From positions 377,789,241 through 377,853,240 of the forward strand of contig OY856187.1 of NCBI GenBank assembly GCA_963693315.1: a stretch of 64,000 nt of DNA, read 5' to 3'. The translations under genes were made by a program, and so were the position numbers. Positions 50,887 through 63,399 of this stretch are shown here, one piece after another (positions within the stretch are counted from its first letter, which is position 1; each line of letters begins with the position of its first letter). The notes under the pieces are model-generated. The model saw only the letters and a list, made by a program, of their open reading frames with translations, was not told where the DNA came from and searched no databases. The stretch comes from Diogma glabrata. Lineage: Eukaryota > Arthropoda > Insecta > Diptera > Cylindrotomidae.

Positions 50887-51666
50887 AGAACTTCGGCAAT
50901 CTTTGTCTATGACATTTTGATTAATAAAATTGACTGCCGTTATTATTACAGATAATAAATATATATGCTCCCACACGACAGTTACGAACAATATCAAGCT
51001 TTTTAAAACTCCCTTATCGCAGAACAAACTACGGAATAAGTGATCCATTGTTCACCGCTTCAAGGCACTTCAACTATTTTTCGGGTGTCTTCGATTGTAA
51101 TATATCCAGAATGGTGTTTAAGAACAGAATCAGACTAAAACTATTACATTCAATTTAAACTAAATTTCTTTAAACTCTTATTGATATATATCTATCTTGA
51201 ATTTGATTAAACTGTTTCTAAATTGTTGTTTTTGTTTTTATTTTAATGTTTTAGTCTCTTATTTGTTTGTACTAGCTCATAATTTAGTATTGTTAATTTT
51301 TTTAATTTCAAAACTCATAATAAATAATCTATGATACAATGTATTGCTGATGAAATAAATAGGTTTTCTAAATACTTTATGATTGCTTAAAGATGATCTA
51401 GAGATTTCCAAGGTTATCTTCATATTTTCGAGATTCTCATGATGCCCTAGATTATCTGAAAAGACTCTGTGTCCAAATATACTCAAGATTATATGAAAAT
51501 TATCAAAATATTCGGTAAGATTCTCAAGATTTTGCGTCGATTGGTAAGAATCTTTAAGATTCTCTAGATTTCTTCATTATTCTCAGAAGCTACTCACATA
51601 GTTGTCCCAAGATGCCCAAGAGTAACTTATTCCTCCCTCTAATGACATGTTTGTTAATGTCGTAAT

Positions 51667-51714
51667 CCCGAGATGACGCTCATTGCAATAGCCACATATT
51701 GAAATCTACCTAAA
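51667..51714 (+). mobile_element. Solo 3' terminus of Helitron-like family
   Basis: cccgagatgacgctcattgcaatag and gaaatctacctaaaat match the 3' end of the 5133-6752 element. Nothing upstream matches, so this is a strongly truncated third copy. Confidence 0.55.
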
Positions 51715-51948
51715 ATACAAATTAACGAATCAACAAAAACTGATCCATTTTATTCAAAAACTTTTATTTTGCTCAATTTTTATTTACATAATTTTTCTTT
51801 TACAACAATTGATTTAGCAAACCTACTTTTTACAAATTTTTTTTTCTTAAATTTTATAATAGAATCCTTCTCCGTCAATTATGTATTTAGATCAGTTCAA
51901 TTACAGATTCAAAATTATCACATTCAGAAAAATATTTCAATTTTTATT

Positions 51949-52069
51949 TATTGTATTAAAATTATATATTGAATGTTAAAATAATATCAATTTGTGTCAA
52001 CTATATATGCTATATAGTTGACACAAATTGATATTATTTTAACATTCAATATATAATTTTAATACAATA
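51949..52069. repeat. Perfect palindrome, 59-bp arms, 3-nt spacer
   Basis: tattgtattaaaattatata and onward reads identically on both strands around the centre tgc at 52008-52010. I find no mismatch in the arms. It is strongly AT-rich and lies about 350 bp beyond the 3' end of the Mutator-like gene. Confidence 0.92.
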
Positions 52070-52414
52070 TGTAAAATGATTTGAAATAATACATAACCGT
52101 CCAGCGAACACCACGTGAAGGTGAAGGATACGCCGTGGAAAGGAATGGGAAGGTGTTTATTAGTAAGAAATTGGGTTGTTACATTTATATAAACTTATAT
52201 AACTATCTTAAATTAAATAACTATCTTAACTTATATAACTATCTTAAATTAAATCTATTTAATAATAATAATAAAAATAATAATAAAAATGCCAATATAA
52301 ATTAATTCTCAGAATCTAAACCCTTACTATCTACACCTTTAACCCTAAATTTAATTTTTCTGTCATAACGCGGATCAACAATTTCAGGAAGCAACCATTC
52401 GAAATAAAAATCTT

Positions 52415-55298
52415 TCAAGCGGGGATACATAACATTATCTGAAAATCCCGATCGTACAATATTGTTTCAACAAACAAATATTGGTTCAACAGTTTTGTGT
52501 CCTGAATTTGCTGATCCGACGTACCCGTCCACACCCCAAATACACTATACTCTTTTTGGGAAATGTGGAGCTGTCCTTGTATTTGGTAGTAGTAAGGGTG
52601 CTTTTTTTTAAGGCCTAAAATTTTATTATTCGATTTGTCGAAATTTAAATATTTAATTTTGCCGATTTGCAAAGCTTCAAAACAGACAAATTTGAAGCCG
52701 ATTTAGGACACTTTACTTCTATAATACCGTTACTACCATCAATTAGTCCGTCGGGAGAAGCTCCAAGAAAATAGGCCTTTTCATCAATAAATTGCCTCAG
52801 ATTTACCCATCTGCCTGAAGAAGCTTGGGCTATTGTTTCTTTTTGGATATTGTATCTGTCCTGTTGTTGTTCTTTCAACGTTTCTTTTATAGCGCGAGCT
52901 CGCTCATTGTAATAGTCCTTGCTCATGTCCGGTTTGTTGGATTCAGCACCATAATCTCTATCTTCTTTTTGGATAAAACGTCGATGACGAACGATACCCA
53001 ATTTACGAAGATTTTTTTTTGTCTTCTCTGCCCAACTAGTTTTATTAATTTGGGCGATTTATAGAAAACCTGCTCGTGAAAACTAGTTAAGCCAGTCTTA
53101 GTGTTGTAATGAATCACAGCACCGGCACATCTATTCCCGTAACTTTGCCCTCTGGAAAAGTTAACACGTTTGCCGCCTTCATATTTCGCAATAATTGAAT
53201 GAAGGTGCTCGACTACATTGGAATTTAAACCATAAAAAAGACTTTTAGCATTTCTAGCTAATCTATCTTTTAAGTTTTTAAATTTTTGAATCATATCAGG
53301 GGGGGGGGGAGGATCATTATCACCTATTCTTTGAAATTTACAAAAGTACGATTCACATTTAACATGGGAACCGAAAATATGGTATGGAACATTGAGCAAG
53401 TCGTTATTTAAATTTCTTATTTTGTCTGCGTCCGTGTTGTTGGTTCGGTGGTATTTGAGTGCTGCATAAAACGAACGAGTAATACGAGGAGTTTCGTTTC
53501 GTATAATTTGTCGAAACGGTAAGCCAAACTGCTTATTCCGTCTCGAAAGTGAATCTAAGTTTTTCCTAAAGCGTCGAAAAAGGTGGTTACAGCATTCTAT
53601 TTTGGTAATAGGGGTATTTTCATACACCCTGCTTTGAAGCAGCTTATGATAAACGCTGCTGTCCCAGTCAGCAATCAAGGTGTTATAGCGGACACCGTAT
53701 AATTTTTCACTCATCTGGAATCCTTCTAAGATGATGTGGGATTCCATTGAAGTTGAAGAGCCAGAAAAGTTTTTGTTGCAGACATGTTTTTCTGTTGCAG
53801 ACTTGGATGTTGCCCTCAGCACTTTGACAGCATTTCGAACAAAATTTATTCAGCCAAAGAACAAAACTTTTCTAGTACGATATCCAACTATTGCTGCGGC
53901 ACCGGATAAAGCTTTATGATTTGTCCCATATGATCTATGGGACCACACCCCATCAGTTACCACTGTTAGTAGGGGTATGCCATCTTTATCGATTTCACCA
54001 GCCTTTATAGCAAGCTGTTTTTCTTCTTCAACAGCCTCTTTCATGCATTCCTGTGCAGTACTATTTTGGTCCTGCCCTATATGTTTTTGAGTGAAATCAT
54101 ATTTCACCGGTCCCATGCACGGAATTTCTAACACTGCAGTCACCTCTTGCATTTGGGAGTAGCCGCCGCCCGTTGAAATGAATCCGAGGGCTGCAGTGTA
54201 ATTGACACTCATTTTTCGTCTTCGTCTTTTTCACTAAAAGGTTCGCATGTACTGACTTTGAATTTATTGCGGCACATTCTACACTCGAAAGAAATGTCTG
54301 AAGAAAAGCCGCGCTTAAATTCACCAGTTACCCGCAAGTCTTTGATTCCACAATCAAATGGAGCATGACTATCAATTGCTTGAAATTGCTGGATGAAACT
54401 ATCTATATTAACAAGACGACGACCACCAAGTTTAATACTCTCCATACCATCTACTGGTTCTTGAGCATCTGAAACTACTTCTAAGTTTAAATCTGGGTAT
54501 AGAGCACAACTCTGTTCTATTTCAAAATTATAGTCATCTAAACTAATATTATTATGGTCATCACTAACCTCCTCTAGCAGGTCATGAAAACTACAAAATT
54601 CCTGTCTACCTATTATTCTACCATTTAAATATACATTGTTATTATTATTATGATTATTATTATTATTATTACAAAAAATATCATCTATAACATCTATTGC
54701 ATTTGAGTGAGAGTCCTCTTCTTTAAGATGCTGTTTTGCCCGCTTCTTTAAGATGCCCTGTGTGAAAAATATTTAGCAGTTATCAAAAATGAAATTTTAT
54801 AAAATGTTAATAGTAGTAAATAGGCTCTGAGATATTAAGACTTCAGTCTATGTTAAGGGCTTTTATATAGTTTTTAGCAGAAGACTTTTATTAGGATATT
54901 GTTTTTATTTTTGGGCAGAGATGTTTATTAAATATACATGCATCTTCCTAAATTTGGAATGTCATGGAAATGGAATGTCAAGCCAATCAAAAAACTTTAA
55001 TTTTCAACCTGACCATTTTAGATTTTTATGAAACTCACGGAAATTGTTCTCCATCCACTCCATCCAGCTCCGTCCACAGCTCCTCCGTCCTTTCACTATT
55101 ACATTCCACAAAATGATTCTCGGCTCTTGGTGAAACGAGTTCGTCATTTTCAGTAGAATCAAGTTTAAAAGTTTCATCTGAGGGGCACGCTAGTGAAGAT
55201 CTGGACATCAATGAAGTTGTTAGCTTTGTTACATGACAATATTCAGATAAGTGGTGATTAGGCTGTGTACTAACAATAGAAGAGAATTTTGTGCGCAT
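52415..55298 (-). pseudogene. Mutator-like transposase with YqaJ-type nuclease, two exons
   Basis: Exon 1 is 55298-55039 (from a candidate ATG) and exon 2 starts at 54757. The intron has a gtgagt donor and cacacag acceptor, and phases match. Exon 2 first encodes an Asn/Asp/Glu-rich region, then the Mutator-like domain: GGRRLVNIDSFIQQF, CRMCRNKFKVST, VVTDGVWSHRSYGTN, IADWDSSVYHKL, NVVEHLHSIIAKYEGGKRVNF. It continues into a YqaJ-like exonuclease: AYFLGASPDGLID, GIIEVKCPKSA, HPYYYQIQGQLHIS. Breaks: frameshifts near 54212, 53840, 53000 and 52660, and a deletion in the nuclease between ASSGRW and FIDEKAYF. Domain identity is by recollection of insect proteins annotated as Mutator-like transposase domain. 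Confidence 0.75.
54758..55038 (-). other. Intron of the Mutator-like gene
   Basis: It is bounded on the minus strand by cc|gtgagt and cacacag|g. The split Pro codon (CC + G) rejoins the frame exactly. The intron is stop-rich. Its survival in a decayed transposon gene suggests the element is DNA-borne and does not pass through RNA. Confidence 0.6.
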
Positions 55299-55783
55299 AA
55301 GTATCTCGGCATCACATGGACTTTTTTCTTCTTCAAATACCCCTTATTGACAGATATATTAACTATTTATGAAAAGGAAGTGTTGACAAAAGTTGATCCT
55401 ATAACAACTACAGGCAAAATGTATCGATTAAGACATGATGAATCCAACAAGGTGAATAAAAAATTATCCGTTAAATTAAAAACAATTGCATGAGTAATAT
55501 TTTAAAATAATTGAATTTAAACTACTTACTAAAGCAGGTTTTTAATTTACAAACTTTTTTAAATTTGCACCTACTGTTATTTACATGTGAAAATATTAGA
55601 TCGAGAGTAATGTTCCTGTTTTATTTGAACATGAATGTCTATATTTTTTTGGAAAATTCCTCAAGCAAGTGGTATTACTTGCTTATCAATTTGAAATTAC
55701 TACTGATGAATTAAAATCTCTTAGTTTTTGTTAACTAAGTTTTATTTATTACTAACAGGACCCGGCGTACAATTGTCAATGAC

Positions 55784-56117
55784 TTACTCTGGAACCGTCA
55801 TACTTGCGATACAAAATGAGACGAACTTGATCGTTAGGTTCGAGAGATAGGTCGAACATCGCAGAAAAATCTCTGGGAACTGCTTTGCTTTTTTCGATGA
55901 CTTAAACTTTTGTAAACAATCAAATTTTATATGACATGACCTGATATTTTCCAACCCAATTGTTCTTATTAGTTCAAAAACCGTCTTAGAAAACCTATCA
56001 ATTTGCTCTAAATAGTTCTTTTCAATAATTATAGTTTCTACAGGTGCTACATGCATCACACGTAGCTCGTCATGCTTCTTTAGTGTCTGTACCTCAATTC
56101 CGTCATTCACCTTCACG
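55784..56117 (-). pseudogene. Unrecognised coding fragment
   Basis: About 110 open codons (for example VKVNDGIEVQTLKKHDEL and RFSKTVFELIRTIGLENI) with a normal amino-acid mix, unlike random AT-rich frames. It is cut at its N-terminal side by the start of the RTE-like element at about 56118. No motif is recognised. It could be a retroelement or host exon piece. Confidence 0.3.
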
Positions 56118-58337
56118 TGGTAGATTCCGTTACGCGGAGTAACCTAGAGGAAGGTTGGATTTCAACCTTAGCGGAAATTTAGGTCGACAACCTAACAAAT
56201 GAGAGGGACTGTCTACGGGTAGTATCTTAACGCCACAATTAGAGACGGTCGGTTAGGTGCTATCAGGATGGGGTAAGTCTCAGCTTGAGGGCGGAAGATT
56301 TTAACAGTAGAAACAACGGCAGCATCCGAAATTCTAGTCACATGGATTACTATAACTCACCAATCCATTGTGGCAAGGGTGGTGTTTAAATAGTAACAAC
56401 CCGCCCTCAAAACAAATAAAAAAAAAACAATACGACAAAGTAACGATTGCCATCAGTTCCCAAAAACTTCGCTTGTCGAAACCTGACTCCGGCAATGGTC
56501 AGTCCAGACGACAAGCAGAAGGTCCGAAGCCCTGGGTTACAATAGTTTGCCGTACCAGCTTTGATATTGCCGCGTATAATGGGAACACTAGAACACTATC
56601 GTCAAAAGAAAAGATGCTCGAAATGGTAATGGCGCTCGACAAAATAAAATAGGATGTAATAGTGGTAAGTAAAGTCAGAAAACCTGGAGAAGAATGTTTA
56701 ATACTACAGTCCGGACACACATTTTACCACAGAGGCATTTGATTGATAGTCACATGTTGGTTAACGGGGTAGGATTATTAAGAGCTGATCTAACCGTATA
56801 ACACACACTAACAGTATATCAGAACAAGAAACGCAACGTCAAAGTGATTCAGGCTAACTTACGACGACGAAGAAGATGATTTTATGAAGATATTTCGAAA
56901 GTGATGAATAAAAATCGAACACATTATCTTGTGCTAGTGGGAGACTTTAATTTTGCATTGAAGTTTTGCTAGGAAAATCTCAAACATCAATTGGGAATTT
57001 TAGTTATGACCAAAGGAATGAACGTAGTCATACAAGATTAAATTTTCTTCAACACAACATGTTTGCTTCAAATTCATTTTTTCTCCAGAAAGTCTCAATG
57101 AAAATTGACTTGGGCCAGCGCTGATGGTGTAACTAAAAACGAAATAGACTATACAATCACAAGTCAATTGTCAAAAACGTTACAGTCCTAAACAGTTTTA
57201 AGCTGGTAATGATAACCGAATGTTACGAGTAAAAGCTAAATTGAATACAAGGTTTCAAAGATCCAAGCCAGTGAAAAAGCTAAACATTCTGGATGTAAAA
57301 CGATTGAAAGAACTGAGTATAGAGTTTAAAGAAAAAATGGGTGAATATTTAGATGGCCTGGACACGCAAAACTCTACACTTGATGAATTAAACAATAAAA
57401 TTGTCGACTCAATCAAATCAGTTCAAGTGAAAGAATCGAAGCTCAGTAACGGGATTTGAATCTCATAGCGAACAGAGTGTCGTTATTAAAGAATAGAAAG
57501 CGAGATGCAGTAGAATATAAAGACATCACCAAAAGCATCAATAAGAAAATGAGATCCGATCTGCGAAGTAATAATGTTCCGCTGGCTGAAAACGTAATTA
57601 CGCCAAACGAAAGAAAGCCAAAAAACAAATTTTCGAATTAAAAGAGAAAACAGGAATGACCTAAACAGAGCGAAGTAAGATATTAAATATCGCAAAAGCA
57701 TTTATTGCGATTACATTGCTACATAAAAAAAGGAGTTATAATAAAAGCTAGAAAATTATCGGCCTATAAATTTGTTATTACAGCTCTACAAGCTCTTCAC
57801 GAAGGTCATTACATAACGAATTACGAAGAAATTGAGCTTCTATGAATCAACAGAACAAGCTGGATTTAGATCGGGTTTCACCACAAATGATCATCTGCAG
57901 GTGATGAGAAGCTTGATAGAAAAGTGTAACAAATATAACATTTGTTGATCTTCATAGATTTTAAAAAAGCATTTGGTTCAGTTGAAACATGGTCAATGTT
58001 GGACTCTGTGTAGGAATTCAGAATTGACTCGAGATACTCAAATAGTATTCGATATACAGTAAAAGCCCGATTTTCAGGGTCGACAGCTACATATACCTTG
58101 GTCACAAATTAAAATTGGGTCTAGACAGCCAAACTGTAAAAGTGAAACAAAAAATTGGACTTGAGTGGCAGTTTTTTTTTTGGTAAGCTCATCGATATAT
58201 TCAAGAGTAAAATGAACAACAGTCTGAAACGTAAAGTATTTGATTCGTGAGTCATTTCAATGTTCACCTATGGAGCTCAAACACTCACATTAACAGACGA
58301 TGAACCAAAACAATTATGCCACGGAGATCACTTACAA
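56118..58337 (+). pseudogene. RTE-like LINE, decayed
   Basis: Plus strand. A GC-richer 5' leader (56118-56400) precedes an endonuclease: FDIAAYNGNTRTLSSKEKML, VIVVSKVRKPGEECLILQSG, then DFNFAL near 56948, and TWASADGVTKNEIDYTI near 57110. RT remnants: LQVMRSLIEKCNKYNI (about 57900), VDFKKAF, YIYLGHKLKLGLDSQTVK (58095-58140) and LKRKVFD, MFTYGAQTLTLTDDE (about 58225-58305). The RT core is mostly deleted and many stops and shifts occur. Motif order matches RTE-type elements of insects. The small ORFs at 57220-57641 fit its RT linker region. Confidence 0.7.
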
Positions 58338-58339
58338 GG

Positions 58340-58650
58340 ATAGAGACAAAATAAAAATAAAATAAATTGCAAATTTGCAGGGTGGCATATTCCTTGATCA
58401 TGTGACACACGTGTCCTCCTTAATGATTAAAACCCAGATGAAGAGTTATATGAAGGCTCGTTTCTTCGAACAAGAAATGGCATGCCATCATCAAGGAATA
58501 GTACATAGCTAACGTTGACTGAATGTAGTTCATCCACCAGCATTCCATATTGGTTATGAACATCTAACTGCTATAGCCAGTGGTATGTGATATCTCACGT
58601 TAACTCGAATGTCAATAGCAGGGACTGAAGTATGCGGGATTGTCAAAACT
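58340..58650 (-). mobile_element. Poly(A) retroposon family, copy 3 (partial)
   Basis: Reverse-strand match to the 5' part of the 4327-4990 repeat, including cagtccctgctattgacat on the minus strand. The A-tailed 3' part is missing: the left side abuts the RTE remnant. Confidence 0.65.
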
Positions 58651-58734
58651 TCTATTTCACTATTTAATTATCCCACAATTAATATTTTAATATTAGAAAA
58701 AAAAATTAAAAATTAAATAGTTCCAACAATCAAC

Positions 58735-59470
58735 TAATTTACATTAATTTTAACAAAGCTGACTGGGATAATATTACCAATTATATTACCAACTGAAAAT
58801 GAACGGGAAAACATTTGCACGGAATTCTTAACATAGCAAAGGCTCGCTTCATTCCAACGGGTGCTATTCAAAACTTTAGGTCAAACTTCTCTCCTGAAGC
58901 GAGTGGCACATTCGTAAGCAAATAACATCCGTAAGATAGTTCCAATCGATCCTAGAAATTCGGACGTCAATCAATTAAAATCATATAACTTATCAGAAAT
59001 CAATTGATAGATTTAGTGATCAAATCAAACCATGGCACTAAAGAATCTTTGCTATAAAGGTCATGAAGCAGTTACACACTATCGGCAATCATAAATATCG
59101 GCGTTAAACCCTTCAATAACAGCAAGAAAGAATTACGATAAAACGTATGATGTTCTAGTCTTACGATAAAACGTATGATTAACTAGTAAAGAACAAGACC
59201 CCCGTGCACTTCATAAATCTAAAATTTTATGAGGGATGATTATGATTCTGTTTGAGGTAGAAGAGCACGAATAATAAATTCGTCCAAAGGAGTTAATTTA
59301 TTTCAGGAGCCAAAGTACTTACCAGAAGACGAAATATTACAGAGACTAAGCAAGCAGAAGGTCATAAAGGTGCAAAAATCACTAAAATGTTAAATCATAA
59401 ACGAGAGCCAACACCGATGCACATTTTAACATTTGACACAGTTAATCGACCTAAAGAAGTTCGAATTCGT
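58735..59470 (+). pseudogene. Jockey-like LINE fragment
   Basis: NFNKADWDNITNYI (about 58745) and IAKARFIPTGAIQNF (about 58840) match the endonuclease-RT linker of the Jockey-like copy at 60810-60920. Beyond about 59000 the reading is lost. 59010-59470 has no clear frame. Confidence 0.5.
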
Positions 59471-59514
59471 TAAAATTGAGATTCGAATGTATGTACCAAA
59501 CGCGCTACGATGTT

Positions 59515-60179
59515 TTTTTTAAATAAAATGTGTTGTGTTGTAGGCATTATAATATGTGTCACAACAACACATAAAAACCTTATCAGACCAAAGTCCCACA
59601 ACAATATGCGTTCTAGGGATATTAATGGACACAATTTTTTGTAATTTGTTCTTTGTATATTTTTTGTTAAATGATGGATAACTAAACAATAAATCCTATC
59701 ACATATAAAATATGACATATGCCAATATTTAATGATAGGATAGATAAAATAAAAATAAAGAGCTAAAAAGCAAATTTGTTTGAAAAATTTGGAGGAACAA
59801 AACTAAAATGGGGTTGCCAATAATCCAACTAGTGGCATAATTCTTGATTATGTGATGCACTATCTTCCTCAATTATTAAAGTCCAGACTTAGACCGATAT
59901 GAAGGTTCATTTTCTCGAGCAAACAACAGCGTACCGTCATCAAGGAATATGCCATACTTAAGATTGAGGGTATAACCGTTGACTGAATACAGTTCATCCA
60001 CCAGCACCCCTAAGATATCAACTTGGCTAGTTATAACTCTCTATTAATGCCAGTGGTGTGTGATATCTCACGTCAACTCATATGCCAATAACAGGGACTG
60101 GAGTACGCGCGGTTGTCACACCCGTGGATCAAAAATAAAAAAAAATTAATAAATCAATAAAAACTGATCCCTTCATGCG
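59515..60179 (-). mobile_element. Poly(A) retroposon family, copy 4
   Basis: Near full-length reverse-strand copy of 4327-4990. Its right end (ctgatcccttcatgcg) matches the left end of copy 1. The left end has only a short T run. A Jockey-like gag fragment starts immediately to the right. Confidence 0.7.
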
Positions 60180-63100
60180 CTGTTACAATTGTCAGAGGTT
60201 TGGTCATTCCAAATACGCTGCAGTAGATTCCAATATGTGATAAATATGCTGAGATGGAGGCAGGGGAACATGGTGCATTAATGTTAAATGAGTTAACTGC
60301 GCTGGAAAACATAAGTAGAATAGGGACTGTTCTGTATGTATTCCAAAAAGAAAAGTATCAGAGCCAGTAGTGACATATCAACGGGCTAAGGAGATATATC
60401 TCAAATCTCAACCAAATTTAGCAGCAAGAAGAAAAAAGTGCATATGCGAAAATTTTGCGTGAGCCAGAGAGAAAAATTCAACAACAAAAGAAAACTGAAT
60501 TAAACCATAACGTTACTTTAAGCCAATTACTATAATCATAAGTTCGACAATTACATGTATCTAATCAAGTCAACATACAAACACGAGCTGTTCATCAAAA
60601 CATTGCTGTTCAAACTAACGGCTTCAACTTTGGAGTCCTCAATGAACCACAACCAACAAGAGTAACAAATAACTCATACTCTTCTCCAGATGTCTCACTT
60701 GCTAGCAAGTCACTAATGCCAATTGCTGAAAGGAGAACTGAAATTGCATTAGGATCAGATCATGTGCCGATCATAATCACCTTAAGCCGTTCCTTAAATG
60801 AAATGAAATCCGAGAAGAAGACATATATTAATTTTAACAAAGCTGATTGGAATAATTTTACCAATTTTACTGAAATGGAATTGACGCCCTCTCTGGGGAA
60901 AGAAAATTCAGAGAAATTTAAAGCTTCATTCCAGCCGGCAGAATACAAAAGATTAAACCAAACTCCCAACAGGAAGCTTGTATACTTTCCTCCCAAAGAG
61001 ATGACATCCGTAAGGCAGATCCAACCCATCCTAGAATTACAGGCCTGAACAAGCAGATAACTTAGTAATGGAAAACAAACGTAACAAATGGAGATTTAGA
61101 ATAGTGAGTAACACTGCGTTCCAATTGATGCTAAATTGTACTAAACGTGCTAAATCGATTTAGTCAACTATTTTATTTGACTAAATTAAAATTTTGTTTC
61201 TAAATTATTATGAAGAAATTCATGTTACACAATATCTGATAGCTTGATTACATTAATTTACTTTAAAATTCGGTATTTTTGTGAAATGAAATTTAGATTT
61301 AGCAGTTTAGTACAATTTAGCAGCTAATTGGAACCCAGTCTAAGTCAAACTTTGGCACAAATAAAAGTCTGTGAAAGGTGATTAAGGGCTTACTTAACAC
61401 ATCCGCGTCAAACGGATAACAACTGCATGATCTCCTTCGATGATATCCCAAGCGAAAACCATAGGAATTGCGCATCAAAATTCAACACGCAGTTTACAGA
61501 AAAGCAAAGTAAACATTAAAAAGAAACTAGGCCAGCATTAAGACAACTGCGTCAACTTAATACTGAAAATTTCGAGGATATATTTTCCGAAGAAGAGGTT
61601 GACAACGCAATAAGGAAAACCAAACCATCTAAAGCCATCTATTGGACCAGACGATATCTCAAAACACATTGGGCCCAAAGGATGGAACTTTCTCACTAAC
61701 ATACTCAACACATCTCTAAATACGCTTCAGATACCATATATCTGGAAAACGGCCAGAATAAGCCCCATTTTGAAACCTGGAAAGCCTGAAGAAAAGGGAG
61801 AATCATATAGACCGATCTCTATCCTCTGACATCTCATAGGTTGCAAAATTGATTGAAGCACTTCCGCTACCTCGATTAACTGGATCTTGCAAACTGGCGC
61901 CAAATCAACATGGCTTTATGAAAGTACATAGGTACAACCACCGCTCTTCATAGAATTCAAAACCAAATCAACCCTGTGCTAGAACAATTTTAGTTGCACT
62001 TGACTTATCAAAAGCTTTCGACACAGTGTTACACGCTGCACTACTAAATTATACAATCAACACTAGGTTTAATAAAGCGCTGTTGTGCAACTATCTAAGA
62101 GGCCGCCAAACATACGTTGAGTTCCGTAACTCTAGATCTAAGATGAGAGTGCTCCGACAAGAAGTTCCACAAGGTGGATTTCTCTCACCTTCATTATTCA
62201 ACCTTTACCTAAATAGTTTACCGGCACTACCGGAAAGAAGAACCATCACGTCATAGGCAGACGACTGTACGGTGCTTACAATAGGAAACAACCTAGAACA
62301 ATTCACTAATGTCCTAAACACCTTAAATGAATGGTTTAAAACCGAAAAATTGAAACTGTCCACTGAAAAGTTCAGTTCCACACTTCTCACCACATGTACG
62401 AAGGAGATGAATACAACACATAACATCTGCGTTGACAATATACTAATTCCTACGGTCAAAAATCCAAAAGTGCTGGGGGTAACATTTGATCAACTACTTA
62501 AATTCAACGCTTATGCTCAACAAGTGAACACAAAACTGAAAATCAGGAATAATGCATTAAGAGCTCTAGCGGGTAGTTCGTGGGGTAATGATAAAAACAC
62601 AATAACAACAGCATATAAAGCAATAGAAAGGCCGTTCATATATTATGCTGCTCCCATATGGATACCCAAGTCGCCGACACCCACTGGAATAAGTTACAAA
62701 TAACACAGAACACAGCCCACCGAGATCACCTACACGAGGAATGTAATAGATTGTTGGCCCATGAACATAACGAAATGCTTACCAAATAATATCTATGGGC
62801 CTGTCATAAAGAGCAACATCCCTACAATGACACCTTATTCATGACAACACCACCTAGAGACATAAGGAGGACTGCAAAATGCTTCTTACAAGAAGTTAAA
62901 AACAATCAAGTCATCGGTAACATCGAGGAACCTACGTATAAGACGGGTTTTAAAAAATTCATACCAAATTTGTTGAAGACACAATAATTAACTACGCCCC
63001 GAATCGAGTTCTTAATAGCAAGCCACCACAAATCGCTGCCGAAGAAGTAATACTACCTCGCAGCACCAGAACCATTCTAGTGCAGTTAAGATCCGGTTGG

Positions 63101-63370
63101 TCACGCATCTTAAATAACTACATGAGTAGAATTGACAAGGAAATTGTTGAAAAGTGTCCCGCATGAGAGGGCACGCCACAAGATGCTAGCCACCTTTTCA
63201 ATTGTCCAGAGAAATCAACTGACATGGCGAAGGAAGATCTGATACCGCCCAAGAACAGAAGCAGAGTTCCTGAATCTGGACTTAGTGCCGGAAGAATAGC
63301 ACCACATTTCGTAGCTACAACAACAACATCAAAACAAAATTTACATACAAATTTAAATTTTGTAACATTT
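60175..63370 (+). pseudogene. Jockey-like LINE, decayed
   Basis: Plus strand. A gag zinc knuckle MRCYNCQRFGHSKYAA (about 60177) is followed by QRAKEIYLKSQPN. Most of the endonuclease is missing; only its end IALGSDHVPIIITLS (60745-60790) remains. Linker NFNKADWNNFTNF precedes the RT: EEEVDNAIRKTKPSKA (61590), ALDLSKAFDTV (62000), QEVPQGGFLSPSLFNLYLN (62160) and ADDCTVLTIGN (62260). The thumb is KVLGVTFDQLLKF (62465). A C-terminal block reads PPQIAAEEVILPRSTR, then LVQLRSGWSRILN and SHLFNCPEK (63020-63210). Stops and frameshifts are frequent. Confidence 0.85.
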
Positions 63371-63399
63371 TAGAGCAGGATAATACCTAAAAGGTGTTC

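Larger units (their letters stand above)
47760..51150 (+). mobile_element. Jockey-like LINE, defective
   Basis: Plus-strand endonuclease pieces (AGDFNFSALKW near 47840; LLDLVFTSLDLDSN near 48897) precede a nearly complete reverse transcriptase. About 830 bp of unrelated AT-rich DNA (47935-48764) interrupts the endonuclease. ORF1 is absent. The 3' end near 51150 is AT-rich without a clear poly(A). Confidence 0.85.
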
